This document shows positions 48,264 through 58,435 of a stretch of 64,000 bases of DNA, piece after piece; the first letter of the stretch is position 1; every line of letters begins with the position of its first letter. Position numbers and translations under genes: made by a program. A model generated the notes under the pieces. That model did no database searches, was not told the DNA's origin, and worked only from the letters and a program-made list of their open reading frames with translations. This DNA comes from Hahella sp. CCB-MM4 (GTDB taxonomy: Bacteria; Pseudomonadota; Gammaproteobacteria; Pseudomonadales; Oleiphilaceae): NCBI RefSeq assembly GCF_002260525.1, contig NZ_MRYI01000008.1, positions 62,001 through 126,000 on the forward strand, written 5' to 3'.

Positions 48264-48657
48264 GGGAATTCTGCAGTCTGAGTGTTCTTCGGTTGGAATT
48301 GAGGCCGGTCAGTGGCGGACTCATCCGAATGATATATATACATTAGCTTACAAAAATCAGCGGAAAACTAACTTTAAATTGACTTATGCTGTCAAGCTGT
48401 GCCTGCCCCATAGTCTACACTTGCATGTGAAGTCGCTCAAAGCCAAAGGTTGTAAAGAGCGATATTTATTTGGGTAAAAAATGAAGTTGGATTCGTTTTT
48501 TCAGGAGGGTCAGGGAGTACATGGTGCCAAGGCCAGTGAGTGGTCAGGCTATGCTACATTTATTTGTAAGGCAGTCGATTTATTAAGCAGAGCCAGGAGA
48601 GTGTGAAGGAAAATAAAAATAGCAGCGGACGCTCAACGCAGATGTCGAGGTAATATC
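48264..48657. other. Gap between syd and the first chemoreceptor gene
   Basis: The 394-bp stretch has a 41-codon frame (48481-48606) with no strong ribosome site or family likeness. A weak sigma-28-like pair, TCAAAGCC at 48437 and GAGCGATA at 48457, has 12 bp between elements and is the only promoter-like signal I found for the chemoreceptor. Confidence 0.35.
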
Positions 48658-50688
48658 GTGAAGCAGATTTTGTGGCCTGCTATCCAATTAATGAACCAGT
48701 TGAAACTGGTCTATAAGTTCCTGTTAATCAGTGTTTTATTTCTTCTCCCCATTGCCTTCATGGGGTATATGCTGGTCAGCCAGCTCTATTCAGATATTCA
48801 GCGTATTGAAAACGAAGTGTACGGTATCCAGGTGAGCCGGGACGCTGCTCAGCTCTTGGATCTTGCTCAGCAATACCGGGACTACCGGGCGACTGCCAAG
48901 CTACGCCAGAATCCAGGTTTGGAAGAGAGATCCATGGATCTGAGGAAGCGTATCAATGCACAGCTTGAGACTTTAAAAGGGGCCGGTTTCAAGTTTGATA
49001 GGAAAGGTGATGTTGTCGGGCAGTTAGAGGATTTGCAGCGTTCCTGGCGCAAGTTGGTATCCGATGACAATAATGAGCTTTCCATGGCTCCCCAGATCGC
49101 TTACTACGGCAGTTTTGTCTCCAAGGCAAAGAATTTCCTGGATAGTGTCCAGCAGGTATCAGGTGTTGCTCAGGATCCATCCCGGGATATTCAATTCCTG
49201 ATGGAGTTATCCAATGAATACATTGTCAACGCAACCGACAAGATCGGGGAAGCCAGGGCAAGTGGCGTTTTTTCTCTGGTGGAAGGGCGTGTCGGCTTTG
49301 ATGTCAGCGACTATCTGAACAAGGTTTTCGACGAACTGACCGCGGTTAATGTCGGTTTTACCAATCAATTGGAAGTCACTTTAAGCTCGAGTCCGGAAGT
49401 ACGTAGGGGGTTGGCTGCCCCTGCTGAGAACGCCAAGGGCTTGATTATGGCGGCCCGGGATCAACTGGATACAGAAATTATCACGCCCATGGTGCTGGAG
49501 CAGCAGTGGTCTGACTACGATAAGTCCATTTCCGGAAAGATCGAGGGACTGTACGCCCTTAATAACGGTATCTATGACCTGGCCAAGAATTTTCTCGATG
49601 TCCGCTTGGATGAGCGCCAGACAACCCTGTTTGGTATTTTCGCCGTGCAGGGCGTGCTTCTATTGATCATTGTCTATATTTTTATGGGCTTTTTTGTCTC
49701 GGTTAAGTCCACGATTGAGCGCTTTGCAACTGGTGCCCGCCAGGTTTCCGGTGGCGACCTGACCGTGACCCTGGATTCTTCCAATCAGGATGAAATGGGT
49801 GAACTGACCCGTGAGTTCAACCAGATGACGCAAAAGGTTCATCAGTTGATGACCCAGTTGGTGGATACCGCCAGTGAGGTGGATAACCAGGCTAAGCGGG
49901 TTAACAATGTGGCCGTGGCCAATAGTGATGCATCCAATCGCCAGATGTCAGAAACCACACAGATATCTGAAGCGATGCACCAGATGGTGGATACGGTTGC
50001 GGAAGTAGCTTCCAGCTCCCAGGCAGCTGCCAATTCCGCACATCAGGCTGATCAGGAAGCGCAGAAAGGTAAGCAGGTAGTCGACGATACCATGCACACC
50101 ATTAACCGGCTGTCTGACGAAATATCCTCTTCCGTGGAATCGATTAATCGGGTCTCTCAGGATTCGCAGAATATTTCCCAGGTGTTGGTGGAGATTCGGG
50201 CGATTGCCGAACAGACCAACCTGTTGGCTCTTAATGCGGCCATTGAGGCTGCCCGTGCCGGTGAGCAGGGGCGTGGATTTGCGGTGGTAGCTGATGAAGT
50301 TCGCACGTTATCCCAGCGTACCCAGAAATCCACAGAAGAAATTGAGGCGATGATTTCTCAGTTGCAGGCCGGTGTGAAAGAAGCGGTCGGCTCAATGCAA
50401 AGCAGCCAGGAAGTGACGCAGTCCACTGTGGCACAATCCCAGAACGTGGCTGAGGCGCTGGACCATATTGTGGCTTCTATTGCGACGATCGTGGATATGA
50501 GTCACCAGATTGCTCAAGCAGCCGAAGAGCAGACAGCAGTGGCCAAGAACATTGATGAGAATGTCAGCCACATTTCCAACCTCGGCCAGGAAAGTATGGA
50601 TAATGCCAACGAAACCCTGGAGAGCAGTCGCTCATTGTCTAAGCTGACTGATACGCTCCATGAACTGCTGGCATCATTCAAGATATAG
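48658..50688 (+). CDS. Methyl-accepting chemotaxis protein
   Basis: A 676-residue transmembrane chemoreceptor. It starts at a GTG with GAGG upstream. It has TM1 (about 15-38), a long all-helical ligand region with no recognised motif (40-320), TM2 (about 326-350), a HAMP domain (to about 405), and a signaling domain with the hairpin tip [21 protein letters not shown], followed by [20 protein letters not shown]. There is no C-terminal CheR-docking pentapeptide. The same position, after ampE, is held by a chemoreceptor in Pseudomonas. The ligand is unknown. Confidence 0.92.
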   Translation: MKQILWPAIQLMNQLKLVYKFLLISVLFLLPIAFMGYMLVSQLYSDIQRIENEVYGIQVSRDAAQLLDLAQQYRDYRATAKLRQNPGLEERSMDLRKRINAQLETLKGAGFKFDRKGDVVGQLEDLQRSWRKLVSDDNNELSMAPQIAYYGSFVSKAKNFLDSVQQVSGVAQDPSRDIQFLMELSNEYIVNATDKIGEARASGVFSLVEGRVGFDVSDYLNKVFDELTAVNVGFTNQLEVTLSSSPEVRRGLAAPAENAKGLIMAARDQLDTEIITPMVLEQQWSDYDKSISGKIEGLYALNNGIYDLAKNFLDVRLDERQTTLFGIFAVQGVLLLIIVYIFMGFFVSVKSTIERFATGARQVSGGDLTVTLDSSNQDEMGELTREFNQMTQKVHQLMTQLVDTASEVDNQAKRVNNVAVANSDASNRQMSETTQISEAMHQMVDTVAEVASSSQAAANSAHQADQEAQKGKQVVDDTMHTINRLSDEISSSVESINRVSQDSQNISQVLVEIRAIAEQTNLLALNAAIEAARAGEQGRGFAVVADEVRTLSQRTQKSTEEIEAMISQLQAGVKEAVGSMQSSQEVTQSTVAQSQNVAEALDHIVASIATIVDMSHQIAQAAEEQTAVAKNIDENVSHISNLGQESMDNANETLESSRSLSKLTDTLHELLASFKI

Positions 50689-50710
50689 GAAACAATAGGG
50701 TTGTTATAAG

Positions 50711-50738
50711 AAAGCCACCAAACGGTGGCTTTTTTTTT
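50711..50738. terminator. Terminator between the chemoreceptor and cobalamin adenosyltransferase genes
   Basis: AAAGCCACC-AAAC-GGTGGCTTT with T8 to the right. The stop of the minus-strand neighbour is in the T-run, so the hairpin can serve both genes. Confidence 0.9.
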
Positions 50739-51288
50739 AGAATTCGGTTTTGGTCCAGAGAATTTCTTCATCCCCGTTACGTCGGGCCAGGGTGCGTGCT
50801 GCGACAAACAGGAAGTCCGACAGTCTGTTGAGATACTTTTGTAACTCCGGATTGATGGCTTCACTGCTGCTCAGCGTAACAACCACTCGTTCGGCTCGTC
50901 TGCTCAAACTGCGGGACATATGACACAGTGCCGCAGGACGGTTACCGCCAGGCAGAATAAAGTTTTTCAGTGGGGGAAGGGGAGCGTTAATATCCCCGAT
51001 CCAGTTCTCCAGTCGATTGATATGGTTTTCGGTAATCAGCTGATAGCCGGGCATCGCGATTTCACCGCCCACATCAAACAGATCATTTTGAATTGTCTGG
51101 AATATGGGCTTGAGAACATCGGAGGAATCCAGCTCAGCAATGAGGATTCCCACACTGCTGTTGGTTTCGTCTACTGCACCAATGGCTTCTATCCTGATTG
51201 AGTCTTTGGGGACTCTCTGGCCGTCGCCCAGTCCGGTAGTGCCGCCGTCTCCAGTGCGAGTAACAATTTTTGATAGTCTGTTGCCCAT
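50737..51288 (-). CDS. Cob(I)alamin adenosyltransferase, PduO type
   Basis: A 183-residue PduO/MMAB-type ATP:corrinoid adenosyltransferase that makes coenzyme B12 from reduced corrinoid and ATP. The ATP motif is TRTGDGGTTGLGDGQRVPKDS (in two parts, TRTGDGGTTG and LGDGQRVPKDS), at residues 10-30. The segment DETNSSVGILIAEL and the late FILPGGNRPAALCHMSRSLSRRAER are family marks. No cobalamin synthesis or B12-dependent genes are next to it, so it is probably for salvage. Confidence 0.93.
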   Translation of the reverse strand: MGNRLSKIVTRTGDGGTTGLGDGQRVPKDSIRIEAIGAVDETNSSVGILIAELDSSDVLKPIFQTIQNDLFDVGGEIAMPGYQLITENHINRLENWIGDINAPLPPLKNFILPGGNRPAALCHMSRSLSRRAERVVVTLSSSEAINPELQKYLNRLSDFLFVAARTLARRNGDEEILWTKTEF

Positions 51289-51313
51289 TTCATTAACCTG
51301 TTGCTTGATGGGG

Positions 51314-52276
51314 TTAAGTATTCTTCTGCCCAGACAATGTTAAAACCTGCTGCGTCAGATATTCATTGGTATCTGCCTTTATCCCGTGACGGTGGGCGTA
51401 GTCGGTCGCAAATCCATTTATGGCAGAAATTTCAGTCGGTTTGCTGTTACGTATGTCCTGTAACATCGAAGAGATGTTGGATTTAGTGGCTTCAGCCACT
51501 GACAGTATTCTGGCTTTTATCGCCTCGCGATCCTCGGGATAGCCTGCGACACGCAAGATGCTTTCAAGTTCGTGACACAAGGAATCAATCGTATTCTGAA
51601 ACAGGGGTTGTTGGAGAATGTCTCCGTTTGGGCACTGGCAGATGGCCGTATAAGGATTGATGCCGCAATTAACGGTTAGTTTTCTCCAGAGAATCTCCCA
51701 GATATCAGGGCTGGCTTCAGTGTGAAAACCTGCCTGTCTGAACATAGTAATAATACTTTCACAGCCTGCGGATTTGGCCGCTTCATTCAGAGAACCAATC
51801 CAGGTTTGACCGTCACCGGCATGTATAACCTGTCCGGGGGATGGCCGGTTAGCCCCTTCCGTTGTTGAGGCAGCATAGAGAGATGGTGTCGCTCCATTCA
51901 ATTTTTGAAAATGCTCCAGATTTTGAAAGTGCTCTAGATTTTGAAAGTACTCGAGGATCTGGAAATAGCTGCCCAGGCCGTTCTGGAATAAATAAATGTG
52001 TGTCTTGGGGGTAAGTCTATGTACGAGACTCTGAAGTGCATTCAGGGTGTCGTAACTCTTGGTTGTGACCAGCAAATGTTCCAGTGGGGTGTTGGAGTGA
52101 TGAGGTTCACAGGAAATGGTAATCGGTGTGTTCTGACCTGAGCTGTCGGTAAACCGAAACTTCCGGTGTTCTTCCTGCTGACGAGTAACAAATGTCACCG
52201 GGAAGTGATGACAAAGGCGGGCTGCGAACAGCCCGCCGATGGATCCGGCGCCCAGAATATGGATCGTCGGTGTCAT
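51314..52276 (-). CDS. panE: 2-dehydropantoate 2-reductase with an in-frame repeat
   Basis: PanE reduces ketopantoate to pantoate with NADPH in pantothenate/CoA synthesis. The 320-residue protein has the Rossmann motif ILGAGSIGGLFAARL (residues 7-21), the loop TKSYDT near 73 and QNGLGS near 98. The conserved Lys and Glu lie in the later WEILWRKLTVNCGINP segment near 195. Between QNGLGS and the following strand is an insertion of four six-residue repeats, consensus EHFQNL (residues about 103-126), encoded by 18-bp DNA units (51903-51974). It is probably tolerated because it falls in a surface loop. It follows valS by 8 bp. Confidence 0.9.
   Translation of the reverse strand: MTPTIHILGAGSIGGLFAARLCHHFPVTFVTRQQEEHRKFRFTDSSGQNTPITISCEPHHSNTPLEHLLVTTKSYDTLNALQSLVHRLTPKTHIYLFQNGLGSYFQILEYFQNLEHFQNLEHFQKLNGATPSLYAASTTEGANRPSPGQVIHAGDGQTWIGSLNEAAKSAGCESIITMFRQAGFHTEASPDIWEILWRKLTVNCGINPYTAICQCPNGDILQQPLFQNTIDSLCHELESILRVAGYPEDREAIKARILSVAEATKSNISSMLQDIRNSKPTEISAINGFATDYAHRHGIKADTNEYLTQQVLTLSGQKNT
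51903..51974. repeat. Four in-frame 18-bp tandem units inside panE
   Basis: On the plus strand TTTTGAAARTGCTCYAGA is repeated at 51903, 51921 and 51939, with a decayed fourth at 51957. Each unit encodes six residues of panE on the minus strand. Confidence 0.9.
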
Positions 52277-52283
52277 GAAGGGA

Positions 52284-55148
52284 TTATAGCGCTTCGATCC
52301 GGGTGACCTGCTCCTGCAGTTTAGCCAGAGCGTCTAGCGCTTCCTGAAGCTTGGCCTTTTCTTTCTCCACAACCTCAGCAGGTGCTTTGGCCACAAACTT
52401 CTCGTTGGATAGCTTACCTTGCAGGCGTTGCTGTTCCTTGGTCAGCTTGTCGATTTCCTTTTGCAGGCGCGCCAGTTCGGCTTCTTTATCGATCAAGCCT
52501 GCCATGGGCACCAGCACTTCCAATTGCCCGGCCAGCTGAGTGGCCGAAGCCGGCGGTACTTCACCTTCGCTGAGGAAGCGAATTGATTCCAGTCTGGCCA
52601 GCTTCTTCAGCACGGTTTCCTGTTTGGACAATTCCTCGCGATCTTTGTCCGTACCATGTGAGAGCAGTATCGAGAGAGGTTTCCCTGGGGCAATATCCAT
52701 TTCACCACGAATATTTCTCACTGCCAGCATGACAGCTTTGAGCCATTCAATGGATTGTACGGCCTCTTCATCGACTTTGGTGTCTTCAGGGACCGGGTAG
52801 GGCTGCAGCATGATGGTGTCGCCGGATTTACCTGCCAGGGTTTTGACCTTCTGCCAGATCTCTTCCGTAATAAACGGCATGATGGGGTGCGCCAATCTTA
52901 ATGCTGCTTCGAGTACTCTGACCAAAGTTCTGCGGGTGCCGCGCTTGAGGGCATCTGATGCATTGTCGTCCCAGAGAACCGGCTTGGAAAGTTCCAGGTA
53001 CCAGTCGCAGTATTCGTTCCAGATAAACTCATAAATCGCCTGGGTGGCCAGGTCAAAACGGAACTGGTCCATTTGGCGAACTACTTCAGCCTCTGCATGC
53101 TGCAGACGGGAAATGATCCAGCGATCTGCCAGACTGAGTTCCACTTCGGTGTTTTCCAACCCGACATCCTGACCTTCCGCATTCATCAGTACATAGCGGG
53201 CGGCATTCCAGATTTTGTTGCAGAAGTTACGGAAGCCTTCGACCCGGCCCATGTCAAACTTGATATCACGGCCGGTCGAGGCCAGTGAGCACATGGTAAA
53301 ACGCAGGGCGTCAGTACCATAGCTGGCAATACCTTCCGGGAATTCCGCGTGAGTTTTCTTCTTGATCTGTTCCGCCATCTTGGGCTGCATCAGTCCGGTG
53401 GTGCGCTTTTGAATCAGGGCTTCCAGATCAATACCGTCCACAATATCCAGTGGGTCCAGAACATTACCCTTGGACTTGGACATCTTCTGACCTTCACTGT
53501 CCCGGACCAGGCCGTGTACGTAAACGTACTTGAACGGAACCTGGGGTGAGCCGTCTTCATTCTTCATGAAGTGGGTCGTCATCATGATCATTCTGGCTAC
53601 CCAGAAGAAAATGATATCGAAGCCGGTAACGAGAACGTCAGTCGGATGGAATGTCTTCAATTCCGGGGTTTCTTCCGGCCAGCCCAGAGTAGAGAACGTC
53701 CACAGGGCAGAACTGAACCAGGTATCCAATACATCTTCGTCCTGACGCAAAGCGGTATCACCAAGGTTATGCTTGGCGCGTACTTCCTCTTCGTTGCGTC
53801 CGACATAGAAGTTGCCCTGATCGTCATACCAGGCTGGTATACGATGACCCCACCACAGCTGTCGGCTGATACACCAGTCCTGCAGATCACGCATCCAGGC
53901 AAAGTACATATTTTCATATTGCTTGGGAACGAACTGAATGCGCCCGTCTTCCACTACGTCAATACAGGGCTTTGCCATGGCACTGGCTTTCACGTACCAC
54001 TGATCGGTCAACCAGGGTTCGATAATCACCCCTGAACGGTCTCCGCGGGGGACCTTCAGGGCATGCGGGTCTACTTTTTCCAGCAGGCTCTGTGAATCAA
54101 ACTCCTCTACGATCAGTTTGCGAGCTTCAAAACGGTCCAGGCCGGCATATTTTTCCGGCAATGAAGTGTCCAGTTCTTCGTTGACGGTTCCGTCTATATT
54201 GAACACTTGAGCTTTGGACAGTACGGCGGCATCACGGTCGAAAATATTGATCAGCGGCAGTTGGTGCCGTTTGCCCACTTCGTAGTCGTTAAAGTCATGG
54301 GCCGGGGTGATTTTGACGCAACCGGTTCCAAACTCACGGTCAACATAATCATCGGCAACTATTGGGATGCGACGGTTCACTACCGGCAGAGTCACGAATT
54401 TGCCGATCAGGTCTTTATAACGTTCGTCCTCCGGATGAACGGCAACTGCTGTGTCACCCAGCATGGTCTCCGGACGTGTCGTGGCAACGACCAGGTAATC
54501 AAGGCCGTCTGCTGTGGCTGCGCCATCTGCCAGAGGGTAGCGGAAGTGCCAGAGACTGCCTTTCTCATCGACGTTCTCGACTTCCAGGTCAGAAATGGCG
54601 GTATGTAGTTTCGGATCCCAGTTAACCAAGCGCTTGCCGCGATAGATCAACCCGTCTTCGTGCAAGCGTACAAATGCTTCTTTTACTGCGTTTGAGAGCC
54701 CATCATCCATAGTAAAACGCTCTCTGGACCAATCAACAGAGGAGCCCAGACGACGAATCTGACGAGTGATGGTGCCACCAGACTGTTCTTTCCATTCCCA
54801 GACTTTCTCAAGGAATTTCTCGCGCCCTAGGTCGTGGCGTGAAATGCCTTCCATTGCCAGTTGGCGTTCAACCACCATTTGCGTGGCAATGCCTGCGTGG
54901 TCCGTGCCTGGTTGCCACAGAGTGTTGTCACCTTTCATACGGTGATAACGGGTCAGCGCGTCCATGATGGCGTTGTTGAATCCATGGCCCATGTGCAGGC
55001 TGCCAGTGACATTGGGAGGAGGGATCATGATACAGAACGAGGGGCTCTGTTCATTGGTGTTGGTTTGGTGCGGCTTGAAAAAGCCTTGCTGCTCCCAGTA
55101 GTTATACCACTGATTTTCTATCTGACCTGGTTGGTAGGTTTTTTCCAT
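52284..55148 (-). CDS. valS: Valyl-tRNA synthetase
   Basis: ValS charges tRNA-Val and edits mischarged threonine. The start chosen is the ATG at 55148 (954 residues, beginning [15 protein letters not shown]); the adjacent ATG at 55151 is equivalent, and a frame to 55220 adds 24 residues unlike the family. Motifs are [15 protein letters not shown] with HMGH (near 45-60), editing-domain residues near 280-330, KMSKSKGN near residue 550, and a C-terminal coiled coil ([16 protein letters not shown]) typical of ValS. It precedes panE on the same strand. Confidence 0.97.
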   Translation of the reverse strand: MEKTYQPGQIENQWYNYWEQQGFFKPHQTNTNEQSPSFCIMIPPPNVTGSLHMGHGFNNAIMDALTRYHRMKGDNTLWQPGTDHAGIATQMVVERQLAMEGISRHDLGREKFLEKVWEWKEQSGGTITRQIRRLGSSVDWSRERFTMDDGLSNAVKEAFVRLHEDGLIYRGKRLVNWDPKLHTAISDLEVENVDEKGSLWHFRYPLADGAATADGLDYLVVATTRPETMLGDTAVAVHPEDERYKDLIGKFVTLPVVNRRIPIVADDYVDREFGTGCVKITPAHDFNDYEVGKRHQLPLINIFDRDAAVLSKAQVFNIDGTVNEELDTSLPEKYAGLDRFEARKLIVEEFDSQSLLEKVDPHALKVPRGDRSGVIIEPWLTDQWYVKASAMAKPCIDVVEDGRIQFVPKQYENMYFAWMRDLQDWCISRQLWWGHRIPAWYDDQGNFYVGRNEEEVRAKHNLGDTALRQDEDVLDTWFSSALWTFSTLGWPEETPELKTFHPTDVLVTGFDIIFFWVARMIMMTTHFMKNEDGSPQVPFKYVYVHGLVRDSEGQKMSKSKGNVLDPLDIVDGIDLEALIQKRTTGLMQPKMAEQIKKKTHAEFPEGIASYGTDALRFTMCSLASTGRDIKFDMGRVEGFRNFCNKIWNAARYVLMNAEGQDVGLENTEVELSLADRWIISRLQHAEAEVVRQMDQFRFDLATQAIYEFIWNEYCDWYLELSKPVLWDDNASDALKRGTRRTLVRVLEAALRLAHPIMPFITEEIWQKVKTLAGKSGDTIMLQPYPVPEDTKVDEEAVQSIEWLKAVMLAVRNIRGEMDIAPGKPLSILLSHGTDKDREELSKQETVLKKLARLESIRFLSEGEVPPASATQLAGQLEVLVPMAGLIDKEAELARLQKEIDKLTKEQQRLQGKLSNEKFVAKAPAEVVEKEKAKLQEALDALAKLQEQVTRIEAL

Positions 55149-55583
55149 CATGCTGATAAAGTTTCTGGCTGAACGTTGTTTGGGAAATCGGGGTTCCTGC
55201 GAGGTTTTGTGCACCGGCATCCACGGAAGCCCGGGAAATCAATATCCTTAGGTTAATACTTATTACCATGAATAAGGCGGGCTTTCTGTAAATGACGACC
55301 TACAGTCTGCAAATGATAACCCACGATCTGTAAATGATAATCCACAGTAAGTCATAACCTAGGTTCGCCCGGAGGTTATTGAACTCCGGACATTAACATC
55401 GCCGTGCCCAGAGTCAGGTTCGACGATGAAAATAAAAGACCAGCATTATACACAGCGCACCATGTGCTTAATAGAACCCGGGGCGCTAATGTGGGCTATT
55501 GGCTTTCTATTGACGCTCATTTGCATCAGAAGTCTGCCAATAACCCATGAAGACGGGAGGGGATTGGGAGGATAATCCGGAGG
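55149..55583. other. 435-bp gap upstream of valS
   Basis: On the valS strand it holds a TATAAT at 55445-55450 (a possible -10, about 300 bases before the start), a hairpin CCGGAG/CTCCGG (55369-55389) and the 21-bp repeats at 55286-55348. If that -10 is used, valS has an unusually long leader. No ORF fits except the 24-codon extension of valS. Confidence 0.5.
55286..55348. repeat. Three 21-bp tandem units in the valS leader
   Basis: Units begin at 55286, 55307 and 55328 in register, sharing CTGYAAATGAYRAYCYAC and ending in ACAGT in two of three. A decayed fourth may follow. Confidence 0.88.
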
Positions 55584-56039
55584 TCAGCTTTTGATACCTG
55601 AGTTACCAAGTGCCGGTAGGCGAGAGCCCAGCTGGCGAATGACCTCTGCACGGATTCGCTGTTCAATCTGAGGCATGTATTCGGCCAGCACCTTCTGGGT
55701 TGCCAGATGGACGATACGGTCCAGATCCTGGGTATCCTTCATTGCGGAGCTGGCAGGGCGTTGATTCTGCTGGCTTTCAAAGAAAGATTTGAACTGTTTT
55801 TGGAACTCTGCGCGCTCGAGGGCCAGCTTGGCAAGGTTTTCATAAGGCAGAAATGGGTTCTTTGATTGTGTCTGGTCTGGATTGTTGACTGATTTCATCG
55901 TGTCGGTTCCTTCCAAAGAAGTTGCTGATCCTGTGGATTGAGATGGAGCAGCCTTGTCCCTGACCTTTTTTTGTTCGAGGACTCGGTCGTCCAATAGTGG
56001 AATGATGCTATTGTCATTCCCGGCTATGGAGGCACTCAT
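55584..56039 (-). CDS. Unknown protein between valS and holC
   Basis: The ATG at 56039 has AGGG seven bases upstream; a frame to 56060 would add seven residues. The 151-residue protein has no recognised family. The N-terminal half is polar and low-complexity; the C-terminal half is helical (NLAKLALERAEFQKQFKSFFE and LDRIVHLATQKVLAEYMPQI, each given only to its limit). A gene at this place, between valS and holC, is common in Pseudomonas. It may be a small cytoplasmic accessory protein. Confidence 0.55.
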   Translation of the reverse strand: MSASIAGNDNSIIPLLDDRVLEQKKVRDKAAPSQSTGSATSLEGTDTMKSVNNPDQTQSKNPFLPYENLAKLALERAEFQKQFKSFFESQQNQRPASSAMKDTQDLDRIVHLATQKVLAEYMPQIEQRIRAEVIRQLGSRLPALGNSGIKS

Positions 56040-56193
56040 GATAATCCCTGTTCTCTGCAAGTATTATGGGGTTGTAGTACGTCTTCTACTGTTTATTATT
56101 ATCTGAATAATTCATACCGTTTCCGGAATGTTGGTTGATTTTGGTAAAAATATCCCAAATTGGCAACAGTCCGAAAAGCCTAGTAATAAATTA

Positions 56194-56616
56194 TTACAAC
56201 TCCAGCGAATGGGTTTTCATTTCAAATCCAACTTCTTTGTACTCTCTGAATTTGTTCCTGGCAATATGCTTTTCGGCCGATGCATTTGGGACTATTTCTA
56301 TAACCCTAGACGTTTCTGTATAAACGACTGGTGACAGATTAACCACTACGGCCGGGGGCTGATGAGGGTGGATTCCGCTACCCAATTCAATGGGGGCTTT
56401 GCCATCAGACTCCTCAACCAGCGCATGTGGCAGAAAGCTGTCTGGCTTGAATTCGTAAAGCAGGTCATCCAGAAACTGCAGCTGCTCCTGGTTGCGACAG
56501 GCAATATATATGTGGTTCCCAAGGCGAACGGCCTTTTCCGCCAGACGGCATACAAATTGATTCACGGCTTCAGGAGTTGCCGTGTTTAACAGATAGAAAT
56601 CGGCCTTTTTGGGCAT
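56194..56616 (-). CDS. holC: DNA polymerase III subunit chi
   Basis: HolC (chi) joins single-strand binding protein to the clamp loader. The 140-residue protein has the start KADFYLLNTATPEAVNQF, the Rossmann-like core ending in LPHALVEES and PVVVNLSP, with the typical middle IYIACRNQEQLQFLDDLL. It lies between pepA and the unknown gene on the same strand. The gap before it includes two 18-bp units. Confidence 0.9.
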   Translation of the reverse strand: MPKKADFYLLNTATPEAVNQFVCRLAEKAVRLGNHIYIACRNQEQLQFLDDLLYEFKPDSFLPHALVEESDGKAPIELGSGIHPHQPPAVVVNLSPVVYTETSRVIEIVPNASAEKHIARNKFREYKEVGFEMKTHSLEL

Positions 56617-56627
56617 TCAGGACTCGT

Positions 56628-56663
56628 TGTTGGAACTGATAAATGTGTTGGAACTGATAATTT
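56628..56663. repeat. Two 18-bp tandem units before holC
   Basis: TGTTGGAACTGATAA is repeated without mismatch at 56628 and 56646. Confidence 0.85.
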
Positions 56664-56746
56664 TTCTGAAGCTAATTTGGTGTTGATTGCTGGTAGGGCA
56701 CGCGGACTAGGCATAAGCAGCCCACGTGCCTTTGACCTTACCGGGA

Positions 56747-58213
56747 TTAAAGTTTGTTAAGCAGGTACTCTGTCAGTAATGGCACCGGACGGCCAGAAGC
56801 GCCTTTTGCCTTGCCGGATGTCCAGGCTACTCCGGCAATATCCAGGTGAGCCCAGCGGTACTTCTTGGTAAACCTCGACAGGAAGCAGGCGGCAGTAATG
56901 GTGCCGGCAGACCGGTCTCCAATGTTCTGTATGTCGGCAAAGTTGCTGTCGAGGGCTGATTGATACTCATCCCATAGCGGTAATTGCCAAGCGCGGTCGC
57001 CGGTGGCTTGACCCGCTGCCAGCAGTTCCTGGGCCAGTTTGTCATCATTGGCCATCAGGCCGGTCGTTTCATTACCCAGGGCGATAATACAAGCGCCGGT
57101 TAATGTGGCGATATCCACGACGGTGTCTGGATTGAATTTTTCGCTGTAGGTTAACGCATCACACAGCACCAGACGACCTTCTGCATCAGTATTCAGAATT
57201 TCGATGGTCTGTCCGGACATACTGGTCACGATATCGCCGGGCTTGGTTGCCTTGCTGCCAGGCATGTTTTCGGCTGCTGCGACAACGCCGACGACATTAA
57301 TAGGTGCGTTCATCTCTGCCAGGGCGGTCAAAGTACCGAAAACACTGGCTGCCCCGCACATATCGTACTTCATCTCGTCCATCGCCTGACCCGGCTTCAG
57401 GCTGATACCGCCGGTATCGAATGTAATACCTTTGCCGACCAACACGTGGGGTTTCTTCTTGCTGTCCGCACCCTTGTATTCCATGGTGATCAGCCGCGGA
57501 GGCTCGGCACTACCGGCAGCGACCGACAGCAGAGACCCCATGCCCAGCTCTTTCATTTTCTTTTCATCAAGGACGGTAACTTTGACGGACTTGTAGGATT
57601 TGCTCATTTCCCTGGCTTGCTTGGCCAGATATTCCGGTGTACAGATGTTGCCGGGCAGGTTGCCCAGAGTCTTGGTCAGAGCAATACCTTTGGCGATGGC
57701 TTCGGCTTTGGCGACAGCTTTTTCATCAGCTTTGCTGCCAGTCAGTTTCAATTGTTTGAGTTTACCTGGCTTGGCTTTCTCACTTTTTAATTGATCGAAC
57801 GTGTAGAGAGCGGATTCCAGTGCCAGGATACTGTGCTCGACCACCCGGTCGTTGGCCAGTGTTTTGTCGGCAAACTCCCCAAGTGTAGATATCGCGGTAG
57901 TGGCTGAACTTTTAGCCAGTGCACCCATGGCAGCCTGAATGGCTTTTCTGAGTTTGGCGGCATCCAATTCCTTGCTTTTACCCACACCGACAAACAGAAG
58001 TCGTTTGGCAGGCTTGTCTGGTGTATGCACCCAACTTGTATCGCCCACTTTGCTGCTGATATCCCCGGCTGAGAAAAGCCCTTTCAGCATGCCATCAAGG
58101 CTTGCATCAAGTGCAGCAAGAGACTTGGGTAAAGTCTTGCCTTCTGGAATGCCCAAAATCAGACAGTCTGTTTTTTGTTTATATGCGTCTTGGGTTAGCA
58201 CGGAATAATTCAT
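56747..58213 (-). CDS. pepA: Leucyl aminopeptidase, M17
   Basis: PepA is a cytoplasmic two-zinc aminopeptidase; in E. coli it also acts as a DNA-binding repressor and recombination factor. The ATG at 58213 follows AAGGA; a frame to 58237 adds eight residues. The 488-residue protein has the C-terminal catalytic domain with [17 protein letters not shown] (near residue 250, with the metal Lys and Asp), [12 protein letters not shown] and the signature [10 protein letters not shown] (near residue 335). It is divergent from lptF, as in Pseudomonas and E. coli. Confidence 0.97.
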   Translation of the reverse strand: MNYSVLTQDAYKQKTDCLILGIPEGKTLPKSLAALDASLDGMLKGLFSAGDISSKVGDTSWVHTPDKPAKRLLFVGVGKSKELDAAKLRKAIQAAMGALAKSSATTAISTLGEFADKTLANDRVVEHSILALESALYTFDQLKSEKAKPGKLKQLKLTGSKADEKAVAKAEAIAKGIALTKTLGNLPGNICTPEYLAKQAREMSKSYKSVKVTVLDEKKMKELGMGSLLSVAAGSAEPPRLITMEYKGADSKKKPHVLVGKGITFDTGGISLKPGQAMDEMKYDMCGAASVFGTLTALAEMNAPINVVGVVAAAENMPGSKATKPGDIVTSMSGQTIEILNTDAEGRLVLCDALTYSEKFNPDTVVDIATLTGACIIALGNETTGLMANDDKLAQELLAAGQATGDRAWQLPLWDEYQSALDSNFADIQNIGDRSAGTITAACFLSRFTKKYRWAHLDIAGVAWTSGKAKGASGRPVPLLTEYLLNKL

Positions 58214-58435
58214 ATCTGCTTCCTTAGCTTGTGGCATGGAATATTGAATGAAGGTGGATGTAACGCCACACGAATAAAGTAAAAAGTTGAACTTATGTGT
58301 ACAGAGTTAAAATAAGACAGGAAGCATACAATGAATTAACAGCGGCCACCAACCGGGCGTGAAAGGTTTTTCTATGAAAAATATGTCCGTGTCTGGTATC
58401 TTGCCTCCCTGAGTGTCAGATCCACGGAACCTGTT

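Noticed and set aside
48481-48606. A 41-codon plus-strand frame before the first chemoreceptor
   Set aside because: There is no convincing Shine-Dalgarno and no similarity I can recognise; noted only as a possible short protein.
52284-55220. The longest valS frame as the true gene
   Set aside because: The extra 24 N-terminal residues are unlike ValS; the family start MEKTYQPGQ begins at 55148.
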